Made by a program: the position numbers and the translations under genes
Notes under the pieces: generated by a model
What the model saw: the letters and a program-made list of their open reading frames with translations, nothing else
Database searches by the model: none
What the model was told of the DNA's origin: nothing
NCBI RefSeq assembly: GCF_030445035.2
Contig: NC_080698.1
Coordinates: 3,541,501-3,605,500 of the forward strand
Source: Dasypus novemcinctus
Taxonomy: Eukaryota; Chordata; Mammalia; Cingulata; Dasypodidae
Direction of reading: 5' to 3'
DNA length: 64,000 nt
Shown here: piece by piece, positions 53,931-64,000 of the stretch
Layout of the letters: every line of letters starts with the position of its first letter
Position numbering within the stretch: position 1 is the stretch's first letter

Positions 53931-54251
53931 GATATGGGGGCTTCTACCAGAGGTTTCAGGGCAATATTTTCATGCCTAATGAAGGAGGGTACCTAGCAGA
54001 AGAAACATATTCCTGCCACCATCCATCTTCCTTCCTGCTGAGAAAGCTGTTCTGGGAGGATGTAGAGCTTAGAGCTTTGGTAGTCATCTTGTAGCCAAGA
54101 AAGAAAGGCAAAGAAAATCAGAGAGATGCCAACCTGATGCCCTGACATTAGTGAGCCACTGAACCAACTCCAGAACCACTTTGAGAATTCTTGAAAAACA
54201 ATAACTGTCTTTATAATTAAAATCCAGTGTTTCCAGCCAAAAAAAAAAAGG
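53931..54251. repeat. Probable ancient interspersed repeat
   Basis: 'ttctgggaggatgtagagcttagagctttggtagtcatcttgtagcc' and 'gagccactgaaccaactccagaaccac' recall an old mammal-wide repeat. I cannot name the family. Confidence 0.35.
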
Positions 54252-54327
54252 AGGTACTGGAGATTGAACTCAGGACCTCATACATGCAAAGCAGGCAATT
54301 AACCACTGAGCTACACCTTCTCCCCTA
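54252..54327 (-). repeat. Short tRNA-derived SINE copy
   Basis: 'ggaggtactggagattgaactcaggacctcatacatgcaaagcaggcaattaaccactgagctac' is the same short family as at 842-923 and 968-1050, with its A tail on the left as T-complement absent; orientation judged from the B-box-like GTTCAAT on the minus strand. Confidence 0.65.
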
Positions 54328-55600
54328 AGTTTTACCCAACGAATATGTATAAGATGCTACCACACTGTTGTTTTAATACATCTTTCTCTGTGTATCTAAT
54401 GATTTCAAGTCTCTTCATGTAGTTCAGGGTTTTCTCTTGCTGACTTGCAAGAATGGCAGGTTGATTAATCCCTTACTGGTTTCAGACATTGCAAATACCT
54501 TCTCCCATTCATTTAACCTTGCCCATGAAATCCTTGCTCTATGTAATCAAACTCACATGCCGAGTTGCCTTGGGGGCTGAGCTTGTGACCTCTCTCAGAA
54601 GCACGGTCCCCCCTCTAGCTCACACGGCATCCTCCAGGGAGATGAACCTGGAGTTTCTGCCTCCCACACCTGACCCCACGGCCCCTCAGGGCCACCTCAG
54701 CAGGCCAGGCAGTGCCCCTTCCCCGAGCCTGGCTCCTCCCCTGGCGCTGTCGCAGGACACCTGGACGGCTCGCAGGCAGCGCTTCTGCTCTGAGAGCATG
54801 CCCCCCATCAGCCTGGACATCTCAGCTCGCCTCCTGGCACAGGAGCGGCACTTTCCTGGGCCCCCCTGGAAGGGTGCTGCCTCGTGGTGGGCAGCACCTT
54901 GCTCTCGGCCCGGGGCACGGGGCTCGGGACACGCTGTCACTAACTCCCTGGCTTGCGTCTGTTTCTCATCTGAACAACAAAGGAGCTGAACCAAATGGTA
55001 TCCGAAGGCCTTGCCAACTTCCCAAATTCCAGAACTCAGTAACTCGGACATTTACTTTGGAAGTCTACATATCTTTCTACAAAGCCTTCAGACTCGGGCA
55101 GACGGTGCAGAGAAGTCCACAGACGGCATCCTCCGATTTTTTCAAGGAATGGTCAGGAGAGGCTGGTGCACTAGATCCTGGCCGCTACAGTCCCTGAGCT
55201 GGAGCCGGCCATGTGGCCAGCAGCTGCGCCGCCTGGTGGCCATTCCGTGCTCGCGCTGGCCCTGGGAGGAAACGCCGTCGCCCTGGCAGTACAGCCGTGA
55301 TCCCAAAGCCCAAGCAAGGAGGGCGCCTGCCCAGGCTCGAGGCCGGCCAGGGTGAGCCCCCGGGGCAGCGCTGCGGCTGCCGTTCTGGTTTGCCAGGTCT
55401 CTCCAGGATTCACGACTGCATTCTAGTGTCTGGGATTACTGCGAGAGAATATTTGAGCCCTTGCACCTGTCTCGACAGCACTGGACAAGAGGACCTGAAA
55501 TTCTCTTCTCTAGGCAAGCCTTCTGCCCTCATGTCTGGCCCACATCACATCATCTAGGAAAATGGACCCGCAATTTAGGATTTTTCATGCAAGTACAAAC
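54328..55600. other. Intergenic DNA between VIPR1 and SEC22C
   Basis: Moderately GC-rich unique sequence. The plus-strand frame 54489-54989 and others here match no protein I know and show no splice context. No gene is called. Confidence 0.45.
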
Positions 55601-55624
55601 ACATACATTAGTAAACATCTTGGA

Positions 55625-55630
55625 TTTATT
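55625..55630 (-). terminator. SEC22C: Distal candidate SEC22C poly-A signal (AATAAA)
   Basis: AATAAA on the minus strand (tttatt on plus), followed on that strand by 'atgtttactaatgtatgtgtttg', a plausible GU-rich downstream element. Confidence 0.45.
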
Positions 55631-58600
55631 CTCCCACTTCTGAAGCCACCTCATTTAATTTACATATACATAGTATATAAACGCTACACAACATTCTTTA
55701 CATACAGTAATACAAGTTTGGGTTTCACTGCTGTGTGAAAGTCGGTTAACACACACCCATCAGTGCCTCAAAACTGATCCTTGCTATCACATGAAAACGG
55801 CGAGAAGCACATATATCAGGTGGCTGTGTGGAGTAAGTGGCTTTACCCCAGCCAAATCTGCCTTGATCTTTTATGCTCTTAGTAGAAAAGTCCAGTAAAC
55901 AGAACAGAATCCTGGGGGCCAATTTATATGAAAACTTCATTAAATAGTATTTCTGAAGCAACCCAGGAATCACATAAATAAAAGGGTTAAAGAAGATCAT
56001 ATGTACCAAGCAGGAGGGGTGGAACGGGCTACATCGGAGCACTCCACCTTAAAGGAAAGGCGCTCGTGGGCAGCAGTTCTGCCAGGCGTACAAGCGGGCA
56101 GATGTCTCTCTACCCAGCCATTCCCTTGCTGATAAGCCTCTCCAAAGGCTCCCTGCCAATGAGGACCCCAGCAACAAAGTGTGACATCACGCCCCAGACG
56201 GAGAAGCCCAGCGTGACGAGTCCTGCTCCGGCGGACCCTGAGGCTCGGCCCTCCCAGAAGCAACCAAGCTGCCAAGCACTCTGTGCCCGGAAGCCAGCGG
56301 CAGGTCCAGAGAAGAGGGCCCTCGATCTTCCCAGAGCAAAGGGATGAGGCCATTTACATTGCTATGGCGTAAAATGCCTTTTTTTTTTTTAAGGACTGAA
56401 GAGGAGGCTGCCTGAAGTGAACAGAACCCCTCTCGACAGACAAACTTGGCGCCTCCTCCCCACACGAAAAAGGAGTCCCCTGGTATGCCCTCTACCACCT
56501 CTTTTGATCCTTAGGGCACATGCAAGGGAGAAGGCAGATTTTTATGATGAGGAAACCAAGGCCAGAGGGACAGTGCCTCCCGACTGCTCAGCTCGCCAGG
56601 GCTCAGCTACTCTTTCCCCTTCTGCCTTTGACACTGAGGCTTCCACGTGGGAGCATGTGAACATGAGTGGCATAGAGCAGGGCCGGGCGGTGGCTGAGCA
56701 GTGCTGGCCGCCTAAGTGCTGCCCCTCTAGGGACCAGACTCGCAGCTGGGCACTGGGGCTCCCGGGGTGCATGGGTGAGAGGGGCTGGGCTCACTGCAAT
56801 CTGCACCCACGATTAAAGGAGCCCTCCTGTCTCTCAAGATTTGTTCCAGCCTCTGTCCCCAGGGCCGGAAGGGTTGGAGTAGAGCTGGAAAGAGGAGGAG
56901 GAGGCATGGAGAGAGGGGCACCCAGGAAAGAGGCTGACAGAAATGAGAACATGTCTCCTCCCAGTGCTGCAAACCCCCTTTCCCCACCCCTTCAAGAACT
57001 TGAGAATGCTGGGCCTTGGCTCACAGCGGCACGTCCACAGCTCAGACACCTGGGGCTTGGGGTGCAAGGCCGGCAGCCTGTGGGGCTCCTAGTAATGGGA
57101 TGGATGAGCGCCCCCGAGTGCCCGGCTGCCTGCACTCAGGAGTGGCCCTGTAAGGCTGGCCGGGAAGCCTGCCCATGGGCACCCAGCCCCATCCCGCCCT
57201 AACAGTGTGCAGCATTGGTGATCTTGCAGCATCTGGTCCCAGAAGGCACTTTTAAGGTCTAGCTTTCAGCATCAGTCATCTAGCCCCCGACCCAGCCCTG
57301 TGGAGTCACTGGGCAGGTGGCATTTAACCACTGGGAAAAGCAAGGAGCCAGAAGGGCCCAGAGTCCACAGGGCAGGGGGACAGATCCGAGATTCAGAGCC
57401 AGCTTCCCGGCATCAGGATCTCAGAGGCAGCTACAGACCTCCACACCTGGGCCGAGTGAGCCCTGGACCCGGGACTTCCCTTAGACTAAAGCTCCAAAAT
57501 GTTTTCCCTAGCCCTGGGGTCTGCCTCCAGTTAGCTGAGGTTTCCTTTGGCTGGATTTACGCTGAACGCTTGTGTATGCCATCATTTTGCACTGTTTTTC
57601 TAGCGCATCTTTCCCTTTTTGTTGCGTACAAATGACTCTCGAGCCCATGACTGCTAAGTGGTGGAGACCACATTCCACGAGGGCTAAGGTCTCCTCCACG
57701 GCTCGGGACGAGAAGCGTCCAGCAGGGGCATCTTCCAGGCCCGAGCTGCTGAGGGTGGAGCAGAGGCTCGGGCCCCAGGTCCCTGGGCTACATGCCATGC
57801 CAGCACCACACAGGACTGAAAAGAAAACATACATTTTTCAGATGTTTCCAACAGCTCTTAAAGCTCTCTTTGTGCTTCTGACTTAAAAGGATTTTTTCCC
57901 TTTTCTTGGCTTTTTATACTATTTTACCACCTCTTCAAGAGAAAAATGAAAAATCCACCCACTGGGTAGACAGAAAAGTATGTACCTGTGAAATCATGGA
58001 GAGACAGCTAGGAAGTTGCCATCTGAGGAGGCTGCCCATATGATTTTCATGTCCAGATATTTCAGTTTGATTAAAATAGAAACTTCTATTATAAGAAATA
58101 AAACAACTATGGTGACACTACCCAATGCAGCTCCCATCACATAAACTTGTTTTTCTTCAAGAGCTACCCACATAGCTCAATAACAATACACCACCAGGCA
58201 TAACCGAGTACAGCTAAACTCCCTACAACTGCGTTCTTGCTTTACCCACCCATGCAAGAACACTTGCAATGGTTTTCAGCTTCTAAAATTAACTATTAAA
58301 TAGGGTTTTTAATTTACCAAGACCACATAATTCAACCCAAAATATTCCATGCAATTGTGGTTGAGCTGTTCAGATTCCAAACCTCTACCAAGAGCAATGC
58401 AGAGGGCAAACCCCCAAATGGCCTCCTCCGTGCTGCCGGAAAACCATGGCTGAAATTTCTGGGGACCTAAGGGATCTTATTCAGATCGATGTTTTGGAAA
58501 ACTACAATCAAGTAATGTTTTGACAATGAAAGAAAGCACTTAGGGTTAAAATATATTTATAAAGCTACCAAAAAAAAAAAAGGTAACACCAACTTAAGAA

Positions 58601-59300
58601 TTGTTCATAGGAAAATGAAAGAACATGAGGCCCTTCACCTAAATAAGAACACTGGAAAGGTGAGTGTAGAGCAGTGGTGGATTTGGAAGGCCCCCTGGGA
58701 ACAGGCACTCAGCTACAAGAAGGCTGACGACAGCAGCCTCCCCCAGCTGAGTCTGGGAAGTGCCACTAATCCCAGTCATTCACCTACTCCAGTGTGGCTG
58801 ACTGCATGAAATCCTGAAACTTCCATTTCTGCTCATGCTTATGAACTTACGGTCCAATAGTACTGATTATTACTCAGCTAATTTAAAAAATATTCTGATA
58901 TACCCTGCAAATAAATACAAAACATTCCTGTACCCACTATCTTTAATGCACATTCCCATCACCACCAAAGGTTACATGTAAATTAAATAAACCCAGGTTT
59001 CTTAAAGTTTCTCAGTTTAAGTTTTTTTCACTCTAAATGAAGATAAGTTCAATTTATATCCAAAATATACTTAAATATTTAAAGGTATCATATCTGACTT
59101 AAGTTATCAAAAGATGTAAACAAAATTTATCTAGCTTATATTTATGAACCATACTGTAAAAGTTTTTAATTCACCCTGTACTAACACTCTTAAAAACTAA
59201 CCAAGCCACATTTAGACTTTTAAAAACTGATTTGGATTTAGAAGTGGTTCCTGGGAGACAACTGCCAATTTCTAAAACTAGTGCTATTGAATCTAGAGGT

Positions 59301-59306
59301 TTATTC
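59301..59306 (-). terminator. SEC22C: Proximal candidate SEC22C poly-A signal (AATAAA)
   Basis: AATAAA on the minus strand about 303 bp after the stop codon, with 'ggcagttgtctcc' downstream as a weak GU element. Confidence 0.4.
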
Positions 59307-59608
59307 CCCACTCAGCTTCAAAGGCCACCGTAAGTCCATTCTGAGCTTCCAAGAACGGCCTCTCCGCATGAGCCTGATTCTGCTGCCTGAGGCGAGGGGC
59401 TGACGGGCATCTGCACCCCAAGCCAGGGCTGCGGATCGAGCCGTCTTCCTGTGCCTTCGCCTGCGCCTGATCAAGAATCCCAACTCCAGGCCCGTTAGGC
59501 TGAAAGGAACTTCGAGGGCGGACACCTGAGGTGGAGCAGAGAAGCAGGAAGGGAGGCACAGACCGACCCTCAAAAGAACTCCAAGGATCCCTTTGTCACT
59601 GCGTCCCC

Positions 59609-59809
59609 TCACACTCCGCAGTCTGCCTGCTTCTCCTGAAGCTGCCGCGACAGTATCTGATGGGAAGACAGAAAAGCCACTCCCACGTGGAAGAGGATCT
59701 GCCAGAGGTTCCTCAGCCCGTGCAGGTACACGTTGCCCAGGCAGATAAAGAGCAGCATCAGCACCACCTTCGCCGTCCTGGCCGGGCTGTAGAACAGGTA
59801 CAAATAGCA
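59609..59809 (-). CDS. SEC22C: SEC22C last coding exon
   Basis: On the minus strand: acceptor gtttcag|tgctat, 66 codons and a TGA at 59609-59611. Peptide pieces are CYLYLFYSPARTAKVVLMLL, FICLGNVYLHGLRNLWQILF, HVGVAFLSSHQILSRQLQEK and QADCGV. Two hydrophobic segments are visible. The open frame upstream of the acceptor is intron. Confidence 0.95.
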   Translation of the reverse strand, partial: CYLYLFYSPARTAKVVLMLLFICLGNVYLHGLRNLWQILFHVGVAFLSSHQILSRQLQEKQADCGV

Positions 59810-62696
59810 CTGAAACGACAGCACAAGAGGAGGGCCGGTGAGCACCGTGAGATGGCCCCCAGGCCAGCGGCGAGCCTCTCCGGCCGCGCACAGCACCACT
59901 GCTCTGCACACACATTAGCTCACGACACCAGAGCTCGGACCCACAGGGTGGGGTTGGTCTTAATCACTCGACAAGAGACAAGTGGGAGTGTGGAGAAGGA
60001 AAGTAAAATAGATATCACGAACTCTGAAGAGGAGTTTAAGAAACACAGGCAGAAGAGCCTGGGCTGTGAGCTGCGTAGAAAGAAGAGATGGAGGAAAGGG
60101 GCAGCAGGCAGGCCTGGTGACCCTGGCAAGGCTGACCAGCCTCCAAGCGGAGCTCTCCCTCGGGGGGAACAGAGCCGGAGAGACTCAAGCCCTGCGGGCA
60201 AGGGAGCTGGCGAGGGCAGGCCTGCTCTCCCTATTCTGGTTTCTCCTGAGCCACAAACCCATCGAGTACCACTGACCACTCATCACCCTCCTCCTCATCT
60301 CTTCAAACCCATCTCAAGTCAGGGAAAGTTCTCATGGCAGGGGAGTGATGGAAATTTTGCATAGGGCTATCCCATGGAAAAGGGGCCACCCTTGTTCTGC
60401 AAAAGGTGGAATAGTTTTCTGGTTTAATGTTAAAAAAAAATTTTCCACTGACAACGGCCAAGGTTTTGGAGACCTGGTTTCTAAAATACGAGTGCATTTT
60501 CAATCTTGGGTTGAAATTTTCTGTTTGTGTAATCCTGTAATTCTTAAAAATAAGACAATCTAGGACAAATGTAGAAGAGAGGGGAAGTACCCTGAGAATA
60601 GAAATTTTTACAAAAGGCCTAAAGACACAGAGTAAGCACTGAAGTCTGAGCCCATGTGGAGGATGAGGAAAGAGACTGTGTCTGGTTTTTGCCAGAATTA
60701 CCTCTGCCTACTGGGGGTGCAAAAGAGCCTTTCTCCCCTGAAGTGCACAGTTTGTTTGAAAATGACTATACAATAATCAAAGCTCTCTAGGTAGTGTTCT
60801 AATTTTTGTTTCATTTTCTAAGGACAGATTTGCATCAGATGGTATTACTATTAAAAATGGCAATTTTTCCACATGACCTAGTCCTCTGTTTAGAAAACCC
60901 CATCTGCATAGCTGTTACTTCTGCAGAAGGACACTTCTGTGCTTGGACTGCCCTGACAAGGAGGCACGGCAGGACCCTGCCCCTCGGCGGTCAGGCGAGC
61001 CTAACCCCTTCTGCGAGCTCCTTCCCCCTTCCTGAGTAAAATCCAAACTCCTCGTTTCTGTTCTGCGCGGTCAAGGGCCCTGCGGCCTTTGTCTGAGTCC
61101 AAAGTTCCTGCTCTGTAAAACTTATTTTGTATTTTTTAAAATTATTATTATCATTATTTTCTCCTCTCTAAAATGAGAGAATTGGGCAGGACAGTCCTGA
61201 GGTTCGTTCACAAGGGCTTGGTATTGTCCATGATTTAAACCCAGACTTAGGTGGAATGAAAATGCAATCTACAAACTTGCTGGTACTTCCAACAGAAAAA
61301 CAAAACAAGATTTAAGCCCCTCATCAAAGGATCGACATTTCACCTACCTGGAAAATACAGGCTATGAAAGGAATAAGAAAAGCCAGAATGTTTCCAATTT
61401 CCTCCTGGGCAACCTAAAGCAGATATGAAGAACACAAGGAGAAGAATATTTAGAGGAGAAGGAGCATGCGAGGACCTGGAGTACCTCCCTCACCAGGTCT
61501 ACGATGCTGACAGTGCAGAGTCCCTGACCAGGTGAGACCCAAGTCCCTGTTTATGTGGCATGCAGCTCGTCCAATGGCCTGGTCACACCATGCATTCTCC
61601 TGCCTCCTCGAGTCTGGGGTGAGCCCTCAATCTGGAGTACCTGCCAACTCCTCCACCTCCTGAAATCCTACTCACCTGAGTCCCCCCCCACCTCCAGGTG
61701 CTACTGCCATGCTCTGCTTTGTGCCATGAGAACCCGAGGCAGGCACTATGTCCTAACCATCTAGACAGCCAGATGCCTGCTTGAGTGCATACAGACAGAC
61801 ACTTGGCAAGAACCTGGTTTAGGAACTAATGAGTAATCATAAATAGTAAGAGTGGAAACCATGCCACACCCCACACACTGGCCAAAGACAGGCTGTGGTA
61901 ACAGGCAGTTGCTGTGCTTATGACACAAGGCCTGCTGCCATTCTCCAAACAGGTCTACTTTGGACTCCTGAGATCCACCATCAGCCATGCTTTGGACTTC
62001 AGCATCACATAATGGGCAGGAGCACTGTGGCTCTCTTTAAAAGCAGTATTTATCTGAAAGTGTTTGAAATACTTATTTTTTTAAAAAAGCCTTGAAATGG
62101 AAAATTGCCTTGAGATGAGCCGACCAGGAAAAGAACTTTCCAATGATATGTTCTCTGACAAAGGTACAGAGAATGGGGACCTACATGATTTAAATCAACT
62201 ATGAGAACTTTCCCCTGGGGGTGGGGGGCCTGAACCATAAAGTCTGGGAATCAAATTTTTGCCTGGGATGAACCATCCAACCCTAGAGAAGTCCTGGGGC
62301 CCAAGGGCCCTGGGGTGGTCTGTCGTCCTTGCAGCAAGTTGCCCCTTTCTCAGAAATATCCCAGCAGCCCTTCTGGCTTCTGAGGACAACAGATGCAAAC
62401 AAAAGAGCTGCTCTCATATTTGTTCAACTTACTACAAGGATTGAAATTTTTTTAAAATTTTATTTGAATATTAAAAATTGTAAAACCTTGATGCATAATA
62501 ATCTTAGAAGAAACAGATCAGGATATATTTTATTCTTATCAGGCATCCTTCAATTTAAATTGCAAAGGAAAGGTTACCTGTAAGGAATGTTCTGCGAGGT
62601 GAATTCCACGAATGAGATTCAGAGCAGCACACATGATGTTGAGAATAAGGGAGAGGACACCCAGGGCTGTCACTGGTTCCATTCGAAAATTAGGAG
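59609..62696 (-). CDS. SEC22C: SEC22C, 3' part (last three coding exons)
   Basis: SEC22C is an ER multi-pass membrane protein with an N-terminal longin domain, related to the R-SNARE SEC22B but lacking its SNARE helix. It is placed in ER-to-Golgi transport. The window holds exons coding the membrane-embedded C-terminal half: 39 + 22 + 66 codons after a shared split codon. The encoded peptides include FRMEPVTALGVLSLILNIMC, EEIGNILAFLIPFIACIFQ, CYLYLFYSPARTAKVVLMLL and QILSRQLQEKQADCGV. They agree closely with human SEC22C as I recall it, with about four hydrophobic segments. The exons encoding the longin domain lie beyond position 64000. Convergent with VIPR1. Confidence 0.93.
59810..61347 (-). 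other. SEC22C: SEC22C last intron (1.5 kb)
   Basis: AT-rich intron with no clear repeat. GT-AG on the minus strand (donor ttccag|gtaggt, acceptor tttcag). Overlapping frames are not exons. Confidence 0.85.
61348..61413 (-). CDS. SEC22C: SEC22C penultimate coding exon
   Basis: 66 nt, phase 0 to 0: VAQEEIGNILAFLIPFIACI then FQ. Acceptor gctttag|gttgcc, donor attttccag|gtaggt. One membrane segment. Human reads VAHEEIGNILAFLVPFVACIFQ to my recollection. Confidence 0.93.
61414..62577 (-). other. SEC22C: SEC22C intron (1.2 kb)
   Basis: Unique AT-rich sequence; nothing else is seen. Confidence 0.85.
62578..62696 (-). CDS. SEC22C: SEC22C antepenultimate coding exon
   Basis: 119 nt, entering in phase 1 (first codon completed by an upstream g): PNFRMEPVTALGVLSLILNI, MCAALNLIRGIHLAEHSLQ. 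Acceptor attgtgaag|ctccta, donor ttacag|gtaacc. It carries the first membrane segment. Confidence 0.93.
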
Positions 62697-64000
62697 CTTC
62701 ACAATGGAAAAAAGTAAGTGTCTAGTGAAAATAATTTATACACAAAAGGAAAAATAAACAAAATATTAACTAGACCTCTACTAGTGAGAGGTTCATTATG
62801 CTAAACACAGAACTGTAAACGTTATTTTAAATAGGGGCAGAAGTGAGAGGGGAAAGGGCAAGAAGTGAAGGAGAGAGTGGCTCTGGGAGTCCAGGCGCGT
62901 TTCTCCCAGACAGAGGCTCCTCTCGGGGCAAGCACAGGTTTTCAAGGGCTTCCTGTCCGAGCTAATTAAAGCAGTCGTTCTGAATCAGGACAATTTAGCC
63001 ACCTGGGACCGAATTCTGGTTGTCACAACTGGGGGCAAGGTACTAGTAGCCATCTGTAGAGGCAAAGGACGCTGCCAAACATCCTACAAAGCACAGGACA
63101 GCCTGGAGGACAAAGGACGTCAGTAGGGCTGAGGTTGAGAAATCCTGACTTAAAGCAATTTCTCCCACAACCAGAGAGGACTGTAGCTTTATTTGTAAAT
63201 TGTCTGTCAAATTCTGAAAGGCTTTCCACCACACACCTCAACCCTCAGCTTGGAGAATGTGCCACTCTTTTTCAGCATTCAGTGTTATATGTGTTTCTAC
63301 AGCAATTTCCAGAAAACGTAAATTTTAAAGAATACTAAAATAATTGGGAAGAGGAGGGAAACACTGATTATTTAAACTACAAGTTGTTTCTAGAACTCTA
63401 AAAGAACAAATGATCATTTTCTTTAATCAATGAAATTGATTCACTCTCTTGCTTTCTTGTCCTTACATTTTGCACACACAAACACACAAATACTCAGCCA
63501 CGATTGAACTCATGTCTATCATTAGTTTGCTAGACTGAGCAGTTTCCACTGAGCAATTCAAAGTTCCCATTAGAGCAGAACATGCTACCTGTAAAGATTC
63601 TAGCCTCAGGAAAATTAAGGTGGGTCAAATCACAGTAAAATGTCCTAGAAAAATGGATAAGTTGACATTTTCTGGATTTTCGCCTCTTGTCTAAATATTT
63701 AGAAAAACAAAATCATGTATTACACAGAGGTATCCCTGTTTTCATATATGGCATAAGGGAGAAACTTGGGTTCACTTATCCAGTCTTTCTTCTACAAAAG
63801 TCAGGTTCATCCCCAGTGTAAACTAGAAAAACTTATCAACTGGCATGAGAGCCAATCCAGGAATTTATTGGTTTGAACAGTTTAAGCCAAAACACAAGTT
63901 AAACCAAAAACATTCACATTTTTAATACCTCACTTTTAAAAATGCAGACAATGAGTTAGTATAAAGTTAAAACAAAATAATGAGACTATGTTATAGTGTA
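62697..64000 (-). other. SEC22C: SEC22C intron, continues beyond the window
   Basis: AT-rich. It contains a MER20 copy (62971-63147). No further SEC22C exon is recognised before the window ends. Confidence 0.75.
62971..63147 (+). repeat. MER20 DNA transposon copy (hAT-Charlie)
   Basis: In order: 'gcagtcgttctgaatcagga', 'tctggttgtcacaactgggggcaaggtac', 'gctgccaaacatcctacaaagcacaggacagcc', 'gctgaggttgagaaatcctga'. This is the MER20 consensus layout, nearly complete with an internal shortening. Confidence 0.8.

Larger units (their letters stand above)
55601..59608 (-). other. SEC22C: Likely SEC22C 3' UTR (long form)
   Basis: About 4 kb of unique, repeat-poor, partly AT-rich DNA following the SEC22C stop codon on the minus strand. 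It ends at an AATAAA (55625-55630) with a GT-rich stretch just beyond. A nearer AATAAA at 59301-59306 would give a UTR of about 0.3 kb. The absence of interspersed repeats through this span supports a transcribed, constrained UTR, but this is inference. Confidence 0.45.

Noticed and set aside
54489-54989. 166-codon plus-strand frame between the two genes
   Set aside because: No recognisable similarity, no splice or promoter context; composition alone can explain it.
1-64000. A novel multi-gene system
   Set aside because: The window is explained by two known host genes and dispersed repeats; no unexplained conserved coding cluster was found.

Overview
This is mammalian nuclear DNA, most likely from an armadillo (Dasypus, Xenarthra). 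Two things show it: many copies of the armadillo tRNA-derived DAS-SINE (heads with pol III A and B boxes, tails of AATAAA-type A-rich DNA), and L1 and LTR families unlike the primate, rodent or ungulate ones. GC-rich isochore DNA fills about 8-49 kb; AT-rich DNA lies at both ends.

Layout. 0-10 kb: a repeat nest. A minus-strand L1 3' end was split by a plus-strand L1 (2.46-6.68 kb) and by a SINE, and two solo LTR-like elements follow (7.4-8.1 kb and 8.9-10.1 kb, the second holding two SINEs). 10-13 kb: unique GC-rich flank ending in a TATA-less CpG-island promoter. 13.16-41.63 kb (+): the complete VIPR1 gene (VPAC1, class B receptor for VIP and PACAP) in 13 coding exons with consistent splice phases. 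41.6-49.6 kb: 3' UTR and GC-rich intergenic DNA with old repeats and one LTR. 49.6-53.8 kb (+): a 5'-truncated L1 with a very long 3' UTR. 55.6-64 kb (-): the 3' part of SEC22C (last three coding exons, a long 3' UTR; the 5' exons lie beyond the window). VIPR1 and SEC22C converge tail to tail, which matches my recollection of human 3p22.

The two genes have unrelated jobs: VPAC1 is a plasma-membrane peptide receptor coupled mainly to Gs/cAMP, and SEC22C is an ER membrane protein of the early secretory pathway.

Main points for a second look: the VIPR1 last exon is out of frame relative to its conserved C-terminal tail by one base at a C5G3 run; the exon 4/5 junction is remodelled with one N-glycosylation sequon gained, while the second-extracellular-loop sequon is lost; the 2.46 kb L1 has ~396-bp tandem promoter-like units and lacks most of ORF2; a paired inverted CCAAT/GC-box cluster sits just before VIPR1 exon 13; several minisatellites lie in VIPR1 introns. 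I found no evidence of a new multi-gene system. All comparisons to human proteins are from memory, not from an alignment run.
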